NCBI RefSeq assembly: GCF_009363275.1
Contig: NZ_CP045324.1
Span: 1,984,001-2,048,000, forward strand
Origin: Marinobacter sp. THAF197a
GTDB lineage: Bacteria; Pseudomonadota; Gammaproteobacteria; Pseudomonadales; Oleiphilaceae
Length of the DNA stretch: 64,000 nt
Direction of reading: 5' to 3'
Under the pieces are notes generated by a model, which was not told the DNA's origin, searched no databases, and was given only the letters and a program-made list of their open reading frames with translations. Position 1 is the stretch's first letter. Every line of letters starts with the position of its first letter. Positions 52,090 through 60,948 of the stretch are shown here, one piece after another. The position numbers were made by a program, and so were the translations under genes.

Positions 52090-53574
52090 CTATTCCAGCA
52101 TGTCGGGAGGCGCCATCCTGGTGACTTCCGGCCGGCTGTAGAAATGGGTGATGGTGCCGTCACCAAACTTCGAGAAAAACGCGCTGACCTCGGTAATCTT
52201 GCGCAGTGAGCGCTCCCGGGAAATCGGATTCTTCACCAATACTTTTATGCCGTTGAAGTTGTCCTGGATATTCGAGAAACGGGCGCGCATGGAGCAGGTC
52301 ACCACGTTGCCCGGGTCCATGGCCAGCTCGCCGGCCAGCCAGTGGCTGTGGTCGGCAATCTGCTGTTTGTCGAGATTTTCCCGGGTATCGAGGTGGTGCA
52401 GCTTCACCCGGTTTACAATGCAGAATGAGTAACTTTTCGGCTGCTTGCGGGCCACTTTCCGGAAGGCTTCCCAGAAGAAGTTATCGGTCAGCTCGGCAAA
52501 GTACTTCATATCACTCAGGCAGGTGTCGATCCAGTCAAAGCTTTCCGGGTCTTCCAGTACTTCGTTGATGGCTTCCCGCAGCAGCCAGTCGAAACCCAGG
52601 GCTGTTTTGTGGGCGTAGACTTTCCGGTACATCTGATACCGGCTGTAAACGAAATCTTCCAGGGCACCCAGGCCTTTCTGGGTAATCGCAAGGCCCATCC
52701 AGGGTTCGGACACATCCCAGCCAAACCTCAGGTTGCTTAGAAGGTGGTCCAGGTTGAACCCGCCGATGGTAACGGAACTGTGGAAACCATCCCTCAGCAT
52801 GTAATCTGCCCGGTCAGCATCGATCTCACCGGACACGATGGACGACAGCAACCCCATGACCAGGGCCGGCACGTCCTGTTCGCCGATGGTGCCGGCGACG
52901 GCATCTTCGCCGGCAATGAATTCCCAGAAAGTGCGGGCGTGGCGGCAAAAGGTGTCGCTTGGGGTTACGTCGGTGGTCTCCATGATGCCAATCACATCGA
53001 CGGCGTTCAGCCCAGCGTTATCCAGATCTACCGATGAAAGCACGTCATGGGCAACCCGGACGGAATAATGTTCATGCTCCAGTTCTCCGGGTTCATCCGG
53101 GTGATAGCGAGTGAAATCGACCCCGCGCCAGAGGTCCCGGAAACGCTGGGGGCGAGACATCAGATCCCGGATGCGGCGGGCCTGGGTGAACTGGTGCGAA
53201 AAACTGGAGTGACCGCTGTCGTGCAACAGGCAACCAAGGCGGATGGTTTTGGCCAGGTAATCTATGGCGTCCAGCTGGCTCAGGCTCAGGTCTGTGCGTT
53301 CGCTGAGCTGCCTTTCCCGCAGGTAGGCGTCTATCATCGAGCGAAACATACGGGTGCCCACGTGCATTACGCCAATGCTGTGCAGGAATCGGGAGTGGGT
53401 CGCGCCGGGGAATACCAGGCTCAGGATGTCGTTCTGGCAGATGTTTCTCAGGCGCTGGAACAGGGGATGGTCAATCACCTGGATTTCATGCCGATACAGG
53501 GGGATGCCGCCGTGCACGGGGTCCATGATGAGCTTGTCGTAGGCTCCGAGCAGGTCGTTGACGGCACGTCGCAT
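52090..53574 (-). CDS. HD-domain phosphohydrolase (dGTPase-like)
   Basis: This 494-residue HD superfamily enzyme has the metal site H-HD-D as THSRFLHSIGVMHVG, GCLLHDSGHSSFSHQF and DRADYMLRDGFHSS. The opening DPVHGGIPLYRHEIQVIDHPLFQRLRNICQNDILSLVFPGATHSR matches the COG1078/dNTPase group. The substrate, a nucleotide triphosphate, is inferred. The start is taken at ATG 53574, with GGGAGATTTGTAACC-type sequence upstream. Confidence 0.9.
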   Translation of the reverse strand: MRRAVNDLLGAYDKLIMDPVHGGIPLYRHEIQVIDHPLFQRLRNICQNDILSLVFPGATHSRFLHSIGVMHVGTRMFRSMIDAYLRERQLSERTDLSLSQLDAIDYLAKTIRLGCLLHDSGHSSFSHQFTQARRIRDLMSRPQRFRDLWRGVDFTRYHPDEPGELEHEHYSVRVAHDVLSSVDLDNAGLNAVDVIGIMETTDVTPSDTFCRHARTFWEFIAGEDAVAGTIGEQDVPALVMGLLSSIVSGEIDADRADYMLRDGFHSSVTIGGFNLDHLLSNLRFGWDVSEPWMGLAITQKGLGALEDFVYSRYQMYRKVYAHKTALGFDWLLREAINEVLEDPESFDWIDTCLSDMKYFAELTDNFFWEAFRKVARKQPKSYSFCIVNRVKLHHLDTRENLDKQQIADHSHWLAGELAMDPGNVVTCSMRARFSNIQDNFNGIKVLVKNPISRERSLRKITEVSAFFSKFGDGTITHFYSRPEVTRMAPPDMLE

Positions 53575-53688
53575 GGTTACAAATCTCCCAATTTAATGAC
53601 ACGGCCCTTGTTATATCACAGGGGCATGCCAGAATAGGCGTTATGAAGCCAATTTCTCTTTTATCGCTGGTAGTTTAAGGCAATCAAC

Positions 53689-54897
53689 ATGACCTCGCGC
53701 ACCGAGCGCATTCTGATTATTGACGCCAACGAACAGGCTAGATCGGATTTGTCCCGCTACCTTGAAGCGAGAGGCTTCTACGTGACTGGATTTCCCGATG
53801 TCAGCGCCGCCCGAAGCCTTTTCGAAGATAACATTCCTGATGTCATCTTTGCGGATTTGCCCCCCGAGGCCATCCGGGAGCTGTCAAGGCGGCTGGATGA
53901 AGCCGACAGCTTTACGCCTATCGTTGCCTGTACCTGCAGTGAGTCCAGTGCGGAGATTGTCCAGGCCCTCAGAGCAGGTGCAGCGGATGTTGTTCTTAAA
54001 CCCTGTAACGACGACAAGGGCGCCCTGGACGACGTTATCGGCAAACTGTTTGACCGGGTAAGGGTGAATCGCCTGAACCAGCTTTACCGGCAGGAACTTG
54101 AAGAAGCCAATCGGGAACTACGTACTGGTATCGCGGAGCTGCGAGCTGACCAAAATGCCGGGCGCAAGGTCCAGTTAAAGATGCTGCCGGACCACGAGCT
54201 GCGCCTGTCCGGTTTGCAGGTCGATCACCTGATCAAGCCTTCGCTCTACCTGAGCGGCGATTTTCTGGATTATTTTCGTATTACCGAAGACAAGGTATTG
54301 GTTTACATTGCCGATGTCTCCGGGCATGGCGCCAGCTCGGCGTTTGTCACGGTGTTGCTCAAGAACCTGACCAATCGCCTGCAACGCAATATGAGGCGCC
54401 AGTCCAGCGACGATATTCTGTATCCAGAGAGGTTTCTGGAAAGGATAAATTCGGAGCTTCTGGATACCGGTCTCGGTAAGCACGTAACCGTATTTGTAGG
54501 CATTATTTCGATTTCTACCCGTACATTAAATTATGCGGTTGGTGCCCACTTCCCGATGCCGATTTTGTCGTTCGAGGGCGGCGAAACCCGCTTTCTGGAA
54601 GGCAGTGGGCTCCCGGTGGGGTTGTTCGAGGCACCAGAGTGGGAGGTTTACGAGGTCAAGCTGGACAAGCCGTTCCGGCTGTTGCTGTTTTCAGACGGGA
54701 TTCTGGAAGTGATTCCGGCAAAATCCCTGGATGAAAAGGAGAAGACACTACTTGAACTCGTATCAGGAGGTAGTCACACTATCGCATCGCTGAGCGATGC
54801 TCTGGGGCTTGGTAAAATCTCGGAGCTGCCGGACGATATCGCGATAGTATCGGTAACTGATACCATAAACGGTTCAGACAACACGTCGTCGACTTAG
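53689..54897 (+). CDS. Response regulator with PP2C phosphatase output (HsbR-like)
   Basis: This 402-residue protein combines an N-terminal receiver (residues about 5-130; phosphoacceptor Asp in PDVIFADLPPEA, Lys in VLKPC) with a coiled linker (NQLYRQELEEANRELRTGIAEL) and a SpoIIE-type PP2C phosphatase. The catalytic acidic residues lie in YLSGDFLDYFRI, IADVSGHG, LFSDGILE and PDDIAIV. Such proteins dephosphorylate an anti-sigma antagonist; the following STAS gene is the obvious partner, as in the Pseudomonas HsbR-HsbA pair. The acidic pocket of the receiver is reduced (IIDANEQ), so phosphorylation may be altered. Confidence 0.9.
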   Translation: MTSRTERILIIDANEQARSDLSRYLEARGFYVTGFPDVSAARSLFEDNIPDVIFADLPPEAIRELSRRLDEADSFTPIVACTCSESSAEIVQALRAGAADVVLKPCNDDKGALDDVIGKLFDRVRVNRLNQLYRQELEEANRELRTGIAELRADQNAGRKVQLKMLPDHELRLSGLQVDHLIKPSLYLSGDFLDYFRITEDKVLVYIADVSGHGASSAFVTVLLKNLTNRLQRNMRRQSSDDILYPERFLERINSELLDTGLGKHVTVFVGIISISTRTLNYAVGAHFPMPILSFEGGETRFLEGSGLPVGLFEAPEWEVYEVKLDKPFRLLLFSDGILEVIPAKSLDEKEKTLLELVSGGSHTIASLSDALGLGKISELPDDIAIVSVTDTINGSDNTSST

Positions 54898-54910
54898 TGG
54901 CAGTGTGAAA

Positions 54911-55402
54911 ATGGCTGGTTATAAAATCCTGCAAGCTGAGAAGCAGGGAATCTATGTCCTGAAGTTTATTGGGGAAATCCGGCTGAACCTGTGTTCGACG
55001 CTGGATAATCTGGTTGAGTCCATCACCCGTGATCCCCAGTTCAAAACGGTTGTGGTCGATCTCACCGAAACGGAAATCATCGACAGCACCACCCTGGGCC
55101 TGCTGGCCAAAATAGCCCTTTCGGCGCAGAAGCAAAGCCAGTTTTTACCAACTCTGATCTCGACCAACCCCGATATTACCCGCATTATTGCTTCTATGGG
55201 CTTCGACAAGATTTTCATCATTGTCCGGGAGCCTGCCTCCAGAATTGAAGAGCTCGAAGAAATCCCCGTATTGAAGGCCAGTGAACAGCAGGTCAGAGAT
55301 AAAGTGCTCGATGCTCACAAAGTATTGATGAGCATGAACAGCAAGAACAGGGAAGAATTCAAGAACCTGGTGCGCGCACTGGAGTGCGAAGAACCGGGCT
55401 GA
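54911..55402 (+). CDS. STAS-domain anti-sigma factor antagonist (HsbA-like)
   Basis: This 163-residue protein has an N-terminal STAS domain (residues about 1-105) with the phosphorylatable Ser in LTETEIIDSTTLGLL (Ser59), then a C-terminal extension (EEIPVLKASEQQVRDKVLDAHKVLMSMNSKNREEFKNLVRALE). In Pseudomonas HsbA phosphorylation, controlled by HsbR, decides partner choice between the anti-sigma factor FlgM and a diguanylate cyclase; here only the pair is shown. A GTG two codons upstream is an alternative start. Co-directional with the PP2C gene 8-14 bases ahead. Confidence 0.88.
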   Translation: MAGYKILQAEKQGIYVLKFIGEIRLNLCSTLDNLVESITRDPQFKTVVVDLTETEIIDSTTLGLLAKIALSAQKQSQFLPTLISTNPDITRIIASMGFDKIFIIVREPASRIEELEEIPVLKASEQQVRDKVLDAHKVLMSMNSKNREEFKNLVRALECEEPG

Positions 55403-55456
55403 ACGTTCGGTTACGCATTCCTTGCAGTGCCCCTGAAGCAACAAAACGGAACAGAT

Positions 55457-56518
55457 ATGTCTGAAAACGCAACCTACCGCACCGCCGGCGCGGGCTCTCG
55501 TGACGTCGCCGTTCTGGGTGGCGGCAGTTTTGGCACTGCTATGGCCAAGGTGCTTGGCGAGAATGGCCACACGGTCCACTTCTGGATGCGTGATGAACAG
55601 CAAGCCGAAGATATTCGTCTGCACCGCATCAATAAACGCTATATGCCAGGTATCACCCTGGAAGGTGATATCCAGCCCACCACCGATCTTGCAGACGCCG
55701 TCCGTAAAGCCGAGGTGGTGCTGGTCGCCATCCCGTCAAAGGCATTTCGTGCTGTTATCCGCGAAAACAGCCAGGTATTCCGGGATGGCCAGATTGTTGT
55801 CAGCCTGACCAAGGGCATCGAAGAGCATGGCTTCAAGCTGATGAGCGAAATTCTTCAGGAAGAGATTCCACGTTGCCGCACCGGCGTACTCAGCGGCCCT
55901 AACCTGGCAGCTGAGATTGTTAATCGGGAGCTGACGGCCACCGTCATTGCCGCCAAAGATCCAGATGTGCGACGGGCCATTCAGGAGCTGCTCGGTTGCG
56001 AGTACTTCCGGGTTTACGCCAACGTCGACGTGTATGGGGTGGAGCTGGCCGGAGCACTGAAGAACATTTACGCAATCGTGGCGGGCCTGGCCAACGCCCT
56101 GGAAATGGGTGAGAACGCCAAGGCAATGCTCATTACCCGTGGCCTGGCGGAAATGAGCCGTTTTGCGGTCAGCCTGGGTGCCAACCCGATGACGTTCATG
56201 GGGCTGGCAGGCGTTGGCGACCTGATTGCCACCTGTACCTCCAACAAAAGCCGGAACTTCCGGGTTGGGTATGCGGTCGGTAAAGGCAAGAAGCTTGACG
56301 AAGCCGCACAGGAGCTGGGGCAGGTAGCCGAGGGTATCTATACTCTGAAGCTGGTCCGTGAGAAATCGGAGGCCATTGGCATTTATATGCCTCTGGTGAG
56401 GGGGCTTTATGAAATCCTGTACGAAGGCGCCTCCATCAACGCGGTCATCAACAGCCTGATGATGGCTGTCCAGAATTCCGACGTTGAGTTTATTCTGCCC
56501 CGTACCATCAGTCAGTAA
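55457..56518 (+). CDS. gpsA: Glycerol-3-phosphate dehydrogenase [NAD(P)+]
   Basis: GpsA reduces dihydroxyacetone phosphate to sn-glycerol 3-phosphate for phospholipid synthesis. The 353-residue protein has VAVLGGGSFGTAMAKVLGENGHTVHFWMRD, ATKGIE-type SLTKGIE, GPNLAAEIVNRELTAT, and the catalytic Lys in VELAGALKNIYAIVAGLANAL. It is a little longer than E. coli GpsA (339) because of an N-terminal MSENATYRTAGAGSRD. The ATG at 55457 is used; ten further codons upstream lack family match. Confidence 0.95.
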   Translation: MSENATYRTAGAGSRDVAVLGGGSFGTAMAKVLGENGHTVHFWMRDEQQAEDIRLHRINKRYMPGITLEGDIQPTTDLADAVRKAEVVLVAIPSKAFRAVIRENSQVFRDGQIVVSLTKGIEEHGFKLMSEILQEEIPRCRTGVLSGPNLAAEIVNRELTATVIAAKDPDVRRAIQELLGCEYFRVYANVDVYGVELAGALKNIYAIVAGLANALEMGENAKAMLITRGLAEMSRFAVSLGANPMTFMGLAGVGDLIATCTSNKSRNFRVGYAVGKGKKLDEAAQELGQVAEGIYTLKLVREKSEAIGIYMPLVRGLYEILYEGASINAVINSLMMAVQNSDVEFILPRTISQ

Positions 56519-56544
56519 GCCCGCGCCGGGCAGGGAGGGTAACC

Positions 56545-56994
56545 TTGCATCTTATCATCATGCGCCATGGTGAGGCCGGCTGGCACACCCTGGACCAGGA
56601 ACGGGAGCTGACGGAAGCCGGCCGGGCCGGAGTCGCCTCTGTGGCTGCACAGATTGCCAAATCCCCCTGGCGGCCGGAGCGAATCTGGTCAAGCCCGTAC
56701 ACTCGCGCCCGTCAGACCGCCGCGATCGTGTCTGAAGTGCTCAATTGCCCGGTTGAAGAATGCCCGGTCATCACCCCGGATGACGATCCCGGAAAGTGCC
56801 TCGATCTGCTGCTGGAGAACAAGGCCTCGCCGCTGATGCTGGTGTCTCACATGCCGTTCGTTGGCTGTCTGTCCACCCTGCTGGTAGATGGCCACCGCAA
56901 AGGTATACCGTTCATGACTGGGCAGGCGGTGTTGCTCGACATGCCAGTGGTAGGACCCGGCTGCGCAGACTTGAAAGCCCAGTTTTTGCCCTGA
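56545..56994 (+). CDS. sixA: Phosphohistidine phosphatase SixA
   Basis: This 149-residue branch-1 histidine phosphatase has the RHG motif LIIMRHGEAGWH near residues 3-14 and the second His in MLVSHMPFVGCLSTLL. SixA removes phosphate from His-phosphotransfer proteins. The start is TTG at 56545, with GGGAGGG 7-13 bases upstream; it restores alignment to E. coli SixA (MQVFIMRHGDA). It lies 26 bases after gpsA and is likely in the same transcript. Confidence 0.92.
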   Translation: MHLIIMRHGEAGWHTLDQERELTEAGRAGVASVAAQIAKSPWRPERIWSSPYTRARQTAAIVSEVLNCPVEECPVITPDDDPGKCLDLLLENKASPLMLVSHMPFVGCLSTLLVDGHRKGIPFMTGQAVLLDMPVVGPGCADLKAQFLP

Positions 56995-57036
56995 TCTTAC
57001 CCATACCCAACTTCCCTGATTTGTTGCTAAGACGCC

Positions 57037-57933
57037 ATGTACAGCTTTCCGATTGAATACGTTGAGCCGGTGTTCCGGCCACCGAGTGAAGCCAAATCGC
57101 TGATACTGCCGGTAACCAACGGGTGCTCCTGGAACCAGTGCACCTTCTGTGAAATGTACACCCAACCCCAGAAAAAATTCCGCGCGCGCAAACCCGACGA
57201 TATTCGCCGGGATATTGCCCGGGCCGCTGAGGCCTTCGAAACTGTACCTAGGGTGTTTCTGGCAGACGGCGACGCCATGGTGCTGCCAACACGCCGGTTA
57301 GTGGAGATACTGGCAGACCTTAAACAGGCTTTCTCTGGCCTGCGCAGGGTGTCGAGTTACTGTTTGCCTCGCAACCTGGCCAAAAAATCCGTGGAAGAAC
57401 TTGTCGAGTTGCGGGAAGCCGGTTTGGGCATTTTGTACGTCGGTATGGAATCGGGTGATGACGAAGTGCTTCGCCGGATCAACAAGGGCGAAACCTGGGA
57501 GTCCACCCGGTCGGCGCTGGAGAAGATAAAGCAGGCAGGGCTGACCAGCTCTGTGATGGTGCTCAATGGTCTGGGTGGCGAGGTGCTCTCCCGGCAGCAT
57601 GCTATCAACACAGCCACTCTTTGCAACGAGACTCAGCCCGATTACCTGTCCACACTGGTAGTGAGCTTTCCCCAGGGTGAGGAGCGCTTTCGCGCCGGTT
57701 TCGGCGACGACTTCGTTCCCCTGAGCCAGCAGGGTCTGTTCGAAGAGATTCGGGTGTTTCTCGAGCACCTGGAACTGGACAGCACCATATTCCGTAGTGA
57801 TCACGCATCCAATTACCTGGTCCTCAAGGGCACCCTTGGGCGCGATAAGCAGCGACTTCTCGGCGAAGTTGACCTTGCTATTCGCGACCCCGGCGCCGCG
57901 CCGCTGCGTGCCGAATGGATGCGCGGCCTGTAA
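57037..57933 (+). CDS. Radical SAM protein, unknown substrate
   Basis: This 298-residue radical SAM enzyme has the cluster motif NGCSWNQCTFCEMY, that is C-x4-C-x2-C, found in a known subgroup in place of the common C-x3-C-x2-C. The downstream LADGDAMVLPTRRLVEIL and YVGMESGDDEVLRRINKG are typical barrel motifs. No tRNA-modification TRAM domain is present. The substrate is unknown. It follows sixA after 42 bases and precedes the DUF1285 gene by 17 bases. Confidence 0.88.
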   Translation: MYSFPIEYVEPVFRPPSEAKSLILPVTNGCSWNQCTFCEMYTQPQKKFRARKPDDIRRDIARAAEAFETVPRVFLADGDAMVLPTRRLVEILADLKQAFSGLRRVSSYCLPRNLAKKSVEELVELREAGLGILYVGMESGDDEVLRRINKGETWESTRSALEKIKQAGLTSSVMVLNGLGGEVLSRQHAINTATLCNETQPDYLSTLVVSFPQGEERFRAGFGDDFVPLSQQGLFEEIRVFLEHLELDSTIFRSDHASNYLVLKGTLGRDKQRLLGEVDLAIRDPGAAPLRAEWMRGL

Positions 57934-57950
57934 CTTGGGAGTTTCCGCCA

Positions 57951-58517
57951 ATGAACATGAAGCCTGATGATATCGAACGTTCAGTAAAGCAACACAGTAG
58001 CGCAAAGGGCCTTCCGCCACTGCACCAGTGGCATCCGGAGTTGTCTGGCGACATGGACCTGGTGATCACCCGCGACGGCCAGTGGCTTTACCAGGGAGCC
58101 CCAATCGCGCGGGAAGCCACGGTTAAACTGTTCTCAACCATTTTGCGCCGGGAAGACGACGGGCACCATTACCTGGTCACACCTGTCGAGAAATGGCGCA
58201 TCCAGGTAGAAGACACCCCCTTGTTGGCACACTCCCTGGGGCGCAAAGGAGAGGGCGCAGGGCAAGTGCTCTCACTAACCACCAGCGTAGGTGAGATTCT
58301 TGAAATAGGGCCCGAGCATCCCCTGGCAGTGAGCCAGTACCCGAACAGCGATGAGCCCCGCCCAGTGGTTTACGTCCGCCACGGTATTGAGGCCCGATTG
58401 GTGACGGCGGCATTCTACGAGCTGGCTGATCTGGTGGAAGAACGGCACGAAAATGGGGAAACCCAGTATGGCGTGCTTAGTCACGGAAAATTCTGGAAAA
58501 TCGGGCAGGGCGGTTGA
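57951..58517 (+). CDS. DUF1285 protein
   Basis: This 188-residue protein has the DUF1285 body: LPPLHQWHPELSGDMDLVITRDGQWLYQGAPIAREATVKLFSTILRREDDGHHYLVTPVEKWRIQVEDTPLLAH. The ATG at 57951 has GGGAG 10 bases upstream; an upstream frame extension is ignored. Structures of the family show a two-domain fold without known activity. Role unknown. Confidence 0.88.
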   Translation: MNMKPDDIERSVKQHSSAKGLPPLHQWHPELSGDMDLVITRDGQWLYQGAPIAREATVKLFSTILRREDDGHHYLVTPVEKWRIQVEDTPLLAHSLGRKGEGAGQVLSLTTSVGEILEIGPEHPLAVSQYPNSDEPRPVVYVRHGIEARLVTAAFYELADLVEERHENGETQYGVLSHGKFWKIGQGG

Positions 58518-58653
58518 AAAGCGGAAGTTCGCCTCTATAAATAGGGTAGAAAACGCAGTCTGTCACTTGTTAAACTGTATTTTCATACTTGTTACCGAGC
58601 CTGGCTCTCTAACGAGGCCCGGTGGTCGTTAGTCCCTCTGTGCAGTATGGCTG

Positions 58654-58681
58654 TTCACGAACACTTTCGATTGCCTACAAT
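58654..58681 (+). promoter_or_regulatory. Candidate promoter for the FKBP isomerase gene
   Basis: TTCACG at 58654 and TACAAT at 58676 with a 16-base spacer lie 38 bases upstream of the ATG. The rest of 58518-58718 shows no gene. Confidence 0.4.
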
Positions 58682-58718
58682 CTAAATACACAGTCATTGC
58701 GACACGCAAGGAGATCAC

Positions 58719-59180
58719 ATGGCCCAACCTCGTGTTGTCACCATCCATTACACGCTCACTAACGACCAGGGAGAGCAACTCGATTCCTCCCGTGTAGAAG
58801 GCCGTGAGCCGCTGTCTTACCTGGAAGGTGCACAAAACATTATCGGTGGACTGGAAAGTGCGCTGAACGAAAAGAACGCAGGCGATCAGGTGAAAGTATC
58901 CGTTGCTCCCGCCGAAGGCTATGGCGAAGTCAACGAAGAGCTGATTCAGCCGGTTCCGCGCTCTGCCTTTGAAGGCGTAGACACCATCGAGCCGGGCATG
59001 CAGTTCCAGGCTCAGACTCCGGGCGGTCCCCAGATCGTTCGTGTTGTGGAAGTCAGCGACGAAACCGTCACAATTGATGCCAACCACCCGCTGGCGGGCC
59101 AGACTCTGCACTTCGACGTAGAAGTGGTAGAAGCTCGCGAAGCAACTGACGAAGAGCAGGAGCACGGCCACGTGCACTGA
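58719..59180 (+). CDS. FKBP-type peptidyl-prolyl isomerase (SlyD-like)
   Basis: This 153-residue SlyD/FKBP protein has HYTLTNDQGEQLDSSR, PLSYLEGAQNIIGGLESALNEKNAGDQVKVSVAPAEGYGEVNEELIQPVPRSAF and the inserted-in-flap domain before ETVTIDANHPLAGQTLHFDVEVVEARE, the SlyD arrangement. The C-terminal tail is short (EEQEHGHVH), lacking the long His-rich metal tail of E. coli SlyD. AAGGAGATC precedes the ATG. A strong terminator follows. Confidence 0.93.
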   Translation: MAQPRVVTIHYTLTNDQGEQLDSSRVEGREPLSYLEGAQNIIGGLESALNEKNAGDQVKVSVAPAEGYGEVNEELIQPVPRSAFEGVDTIEPGMQFQAQTPGGPQIVRVVEVSDETVTIDANHPLAGQTLHFDVEVVEAREATDEEQEHGHVH

Positions 59181-59202
59181 TCTCTTCCGAAAGGTTGATA
59201 AG

Positions 59203-59228
59203 AAAACGGCTCCTGCGGGAGCCGTTTT
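59203..59228 (+). terminator. Terminator of the FKBP isomerase gene
   Basis: The stem AAAACGGCTCC-TGCG-GGAGCCGTTTT is 11 bp and is followed by TTTT on the plus strand, 23 bases after the stop. Confidence 0.93.
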
Positions 59229-59255
59229 TTTTGGTTTTTTTGTGGCAAAAAAATA

Positions 59256-59272
59256 CCGGAGGCGAGCTCCGG
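59256..59272 (-). terminator. Terminator of etfD
   Basis: CCGGAG-GCGAG-CTCCGG, read on the minus strand, is followed by TATTTTTTT. It lies 24 bases beyond the etfD stop. Confidence 0.85.
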
Positions 59273-59295
59273 CATTTTCTGGCTAGTCTACTCGT

Positions 59296-60948
59296 TTACA
59301 TGTTCGGGTAGTTCGGGCCGCCGCCGCCTTCCGGCGTTACCCAGGTAATGTTCTGGGCAGGATCCTTGATATCACAGGTCTTGCAGTGAACACAGTTCTG
59401 GGCATTGATCTGGAACTTCTTGCCACTGCCGTCGTCTTTCTCGACCACTTCGTATACGCCGGCCGGGCAGTAACGCTGCGCTGGCTCGTCGTATTTGGGC
59501 AGGTTGTCCTTCAGCGGAATGTCCGGGTCGGTCAGTTTCAGGTGAACCGGCTGGTCTTCCTCATGGTTGGTGTTGGAAATGAACACCGAGGACAGGCGAT
59601 CGAAGGTCAATTTGTTATCCGGCTTCGGATAGCTGATCTTCTTGCACTCAGACGCTGGCTTCAGGGTGGCGTAGTCCGGAGTGGTGTCGCGGAAGGTGAT
59701 CGGCAGGCTGCCACGCAGAATGTTCTGCTCGAAGAAGGCAATGGCGCCGCCTACAACGTTACCGAACTTGTGCATGGCCGGGCCGAAGTTACGCTCAGCG
59801 TAAAGCTCTTTGTACAGCCAGCTGTCTTCAAAACGCTTCTGGAAGCTGGTGATCTCTTCGCCAGATTTACCTTCCTTCAGGGCTTCAAACACAGCTTCGG
59901 CGCCCAGCAGGCCAGATTTCATGGCGGTGTGGGATCCTTTGATCTTGGAGCTGTTCAGGGTGCCGGCGTCACAACCCAGCAGCAGGCCGCCCGGGAAGCT
60001 CATCTTCGGCAGGGCGTTGTAGCCACCTTTGGAAATGGCGCGGGCGCCGTAGGCAACGCGCTTGCCGCCTTCCAGATACTTCTTGATTTCCGGATGGTGC
60101 TTGAGGCGCTGGAATTCCTCGAACGGGCTCAGATACGGGTTGCTGTAAGACAGATCGGTGATCAGGCCGACATAAACCTGGCCGTTTTCAAGGTGATACA
60201 GGAAGGAACCACCGGTGGAACCGGACTCGTTCAGCGGCCAGCCAGTGGTATGAACCACCAGGCCGGGCTCGTGTTTGGCCGGGTCAATGTCCCACAGTTC
60301 CTTGATACCGATACCGTAGTGCTGTGGATCTTTGCCTTCGTCCAGCTTGAAATCGTTGATCAGGCGCTTGCCCAGGTGACCACGACAGCCCTCGGTAAAC
60401 AGGGTGTACTTGGCGCGCAGTTCCATGCCGGGCATGTAGCCGTCTTTCTGGGAACCGTCACGGGCCACGCCCATGTCACCGGTGATGATGCCTTTAACCT
60501 GGCCATCTTCAATAATGGTCTCAGAGGCAGCAAACCCCGGGTAAACCTCTACGCCCAGCTGTTCAGCCTGTTCAGCCAGCCAACGGCACAGGTTACCAAG
60601 GCTGATGATGTAGTTGCCGTGGTTGTGCATGTTCCTGGGCACAAAGGCGTTGGGAATCTTGGTGGCTTTTTCCTGGTTCTTGAGCAGGAAAATGTCATCC
60701 CGGGTAACCGGCGTGTTCAGCGGCGCGCCTTTTTCTTTCCAGTCCGGAAACAGTTCGTTCAGGGCTGTGGGCTCAAATACCGTACCGGCGAGGATGTGCG
60801 CGCCGATTTCGGAACCTTTCTCAACCACACAAACAGTCAGTTCTTCGCCAGCTTCCTGCGCCAGTTGCATCACGCGGCAGGCTGCAGACAGGCCAGCAGG
60901 GCCGCCGCCGACGATCAGAACATCAAATTCCATCGATTCGCGTTCCAC
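59296..60948 (-). CDS. etfD: Electron transfer flavoprotein-ubiquinone oxidoreductase
   Basis: This inner-membrane-associated flavoprotein passes electrons from EtfAB (fed by acyl-CoA dehydrogenases) to ubiquinone. It has 550 residues: the FAD motif DVLIVGGGPAGLSAACRV, the quinone-region segment GCRGHLGKRLINDF, and C-terminal [4Fe-4S] ligands in YCPAGVYEV, NCVHCKTCDIKDP. GTG at 60948 is chosen: GAGGAG lies 7 bases upstream, and MEREsMEFDV matches the Pseudomonas start; an ATG five codons on is weaker. Its 427-base divergent region with etfBA contains the fatty-acid-type operator. Confidence 0.95.
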   Translation of the reverse strand: MERESMEFDVLIVGGGPAGLSAACRVMQLAQEAGEELTVCVVEKGSEIGAHILAGTVFEPTALNELFPDWKEKGAPLNTPVTRDDIFLLKNQEKATKIPNAFVPRNMHNHGNYIISLGNLCRWLAEQAEQLGVEVYPGFAASETIIEDGQVKGIITGDMGVARDGSQKDGYMPGMELRAKYTLFTEGCRGHLGKRLINDFKLDEGKDPQHYGIGIKELWDIDPAKHEPGLVVHTTGWPLNESGSTGGSFLYHLENGQVYVGLITDLSYSNPYLSPFEEFQRLKHHPEIKKYLEGGKRVAYGARAISKGGYNALPKMSFPGGLLLGCDAGTLNSSKIKGSHTAMKSGLLGAEAVFEALKEGKSGEEITSFQKRFEDSWLYKELYAERNFGPAMHKFGNVVGGAIAFFEQNILRGSLPITFRDTTPDYATLKPASECKKISYPKPDNKLTFDRLSSVFISNTNHEEDQPVHLKLTDPDIPLKDNLPKYDEPAQRYCPAGVYEVVEKDDGSGKKFQINAQNCVHCKTCDIKDPAQNITWVTPEGGGGPNYPNM

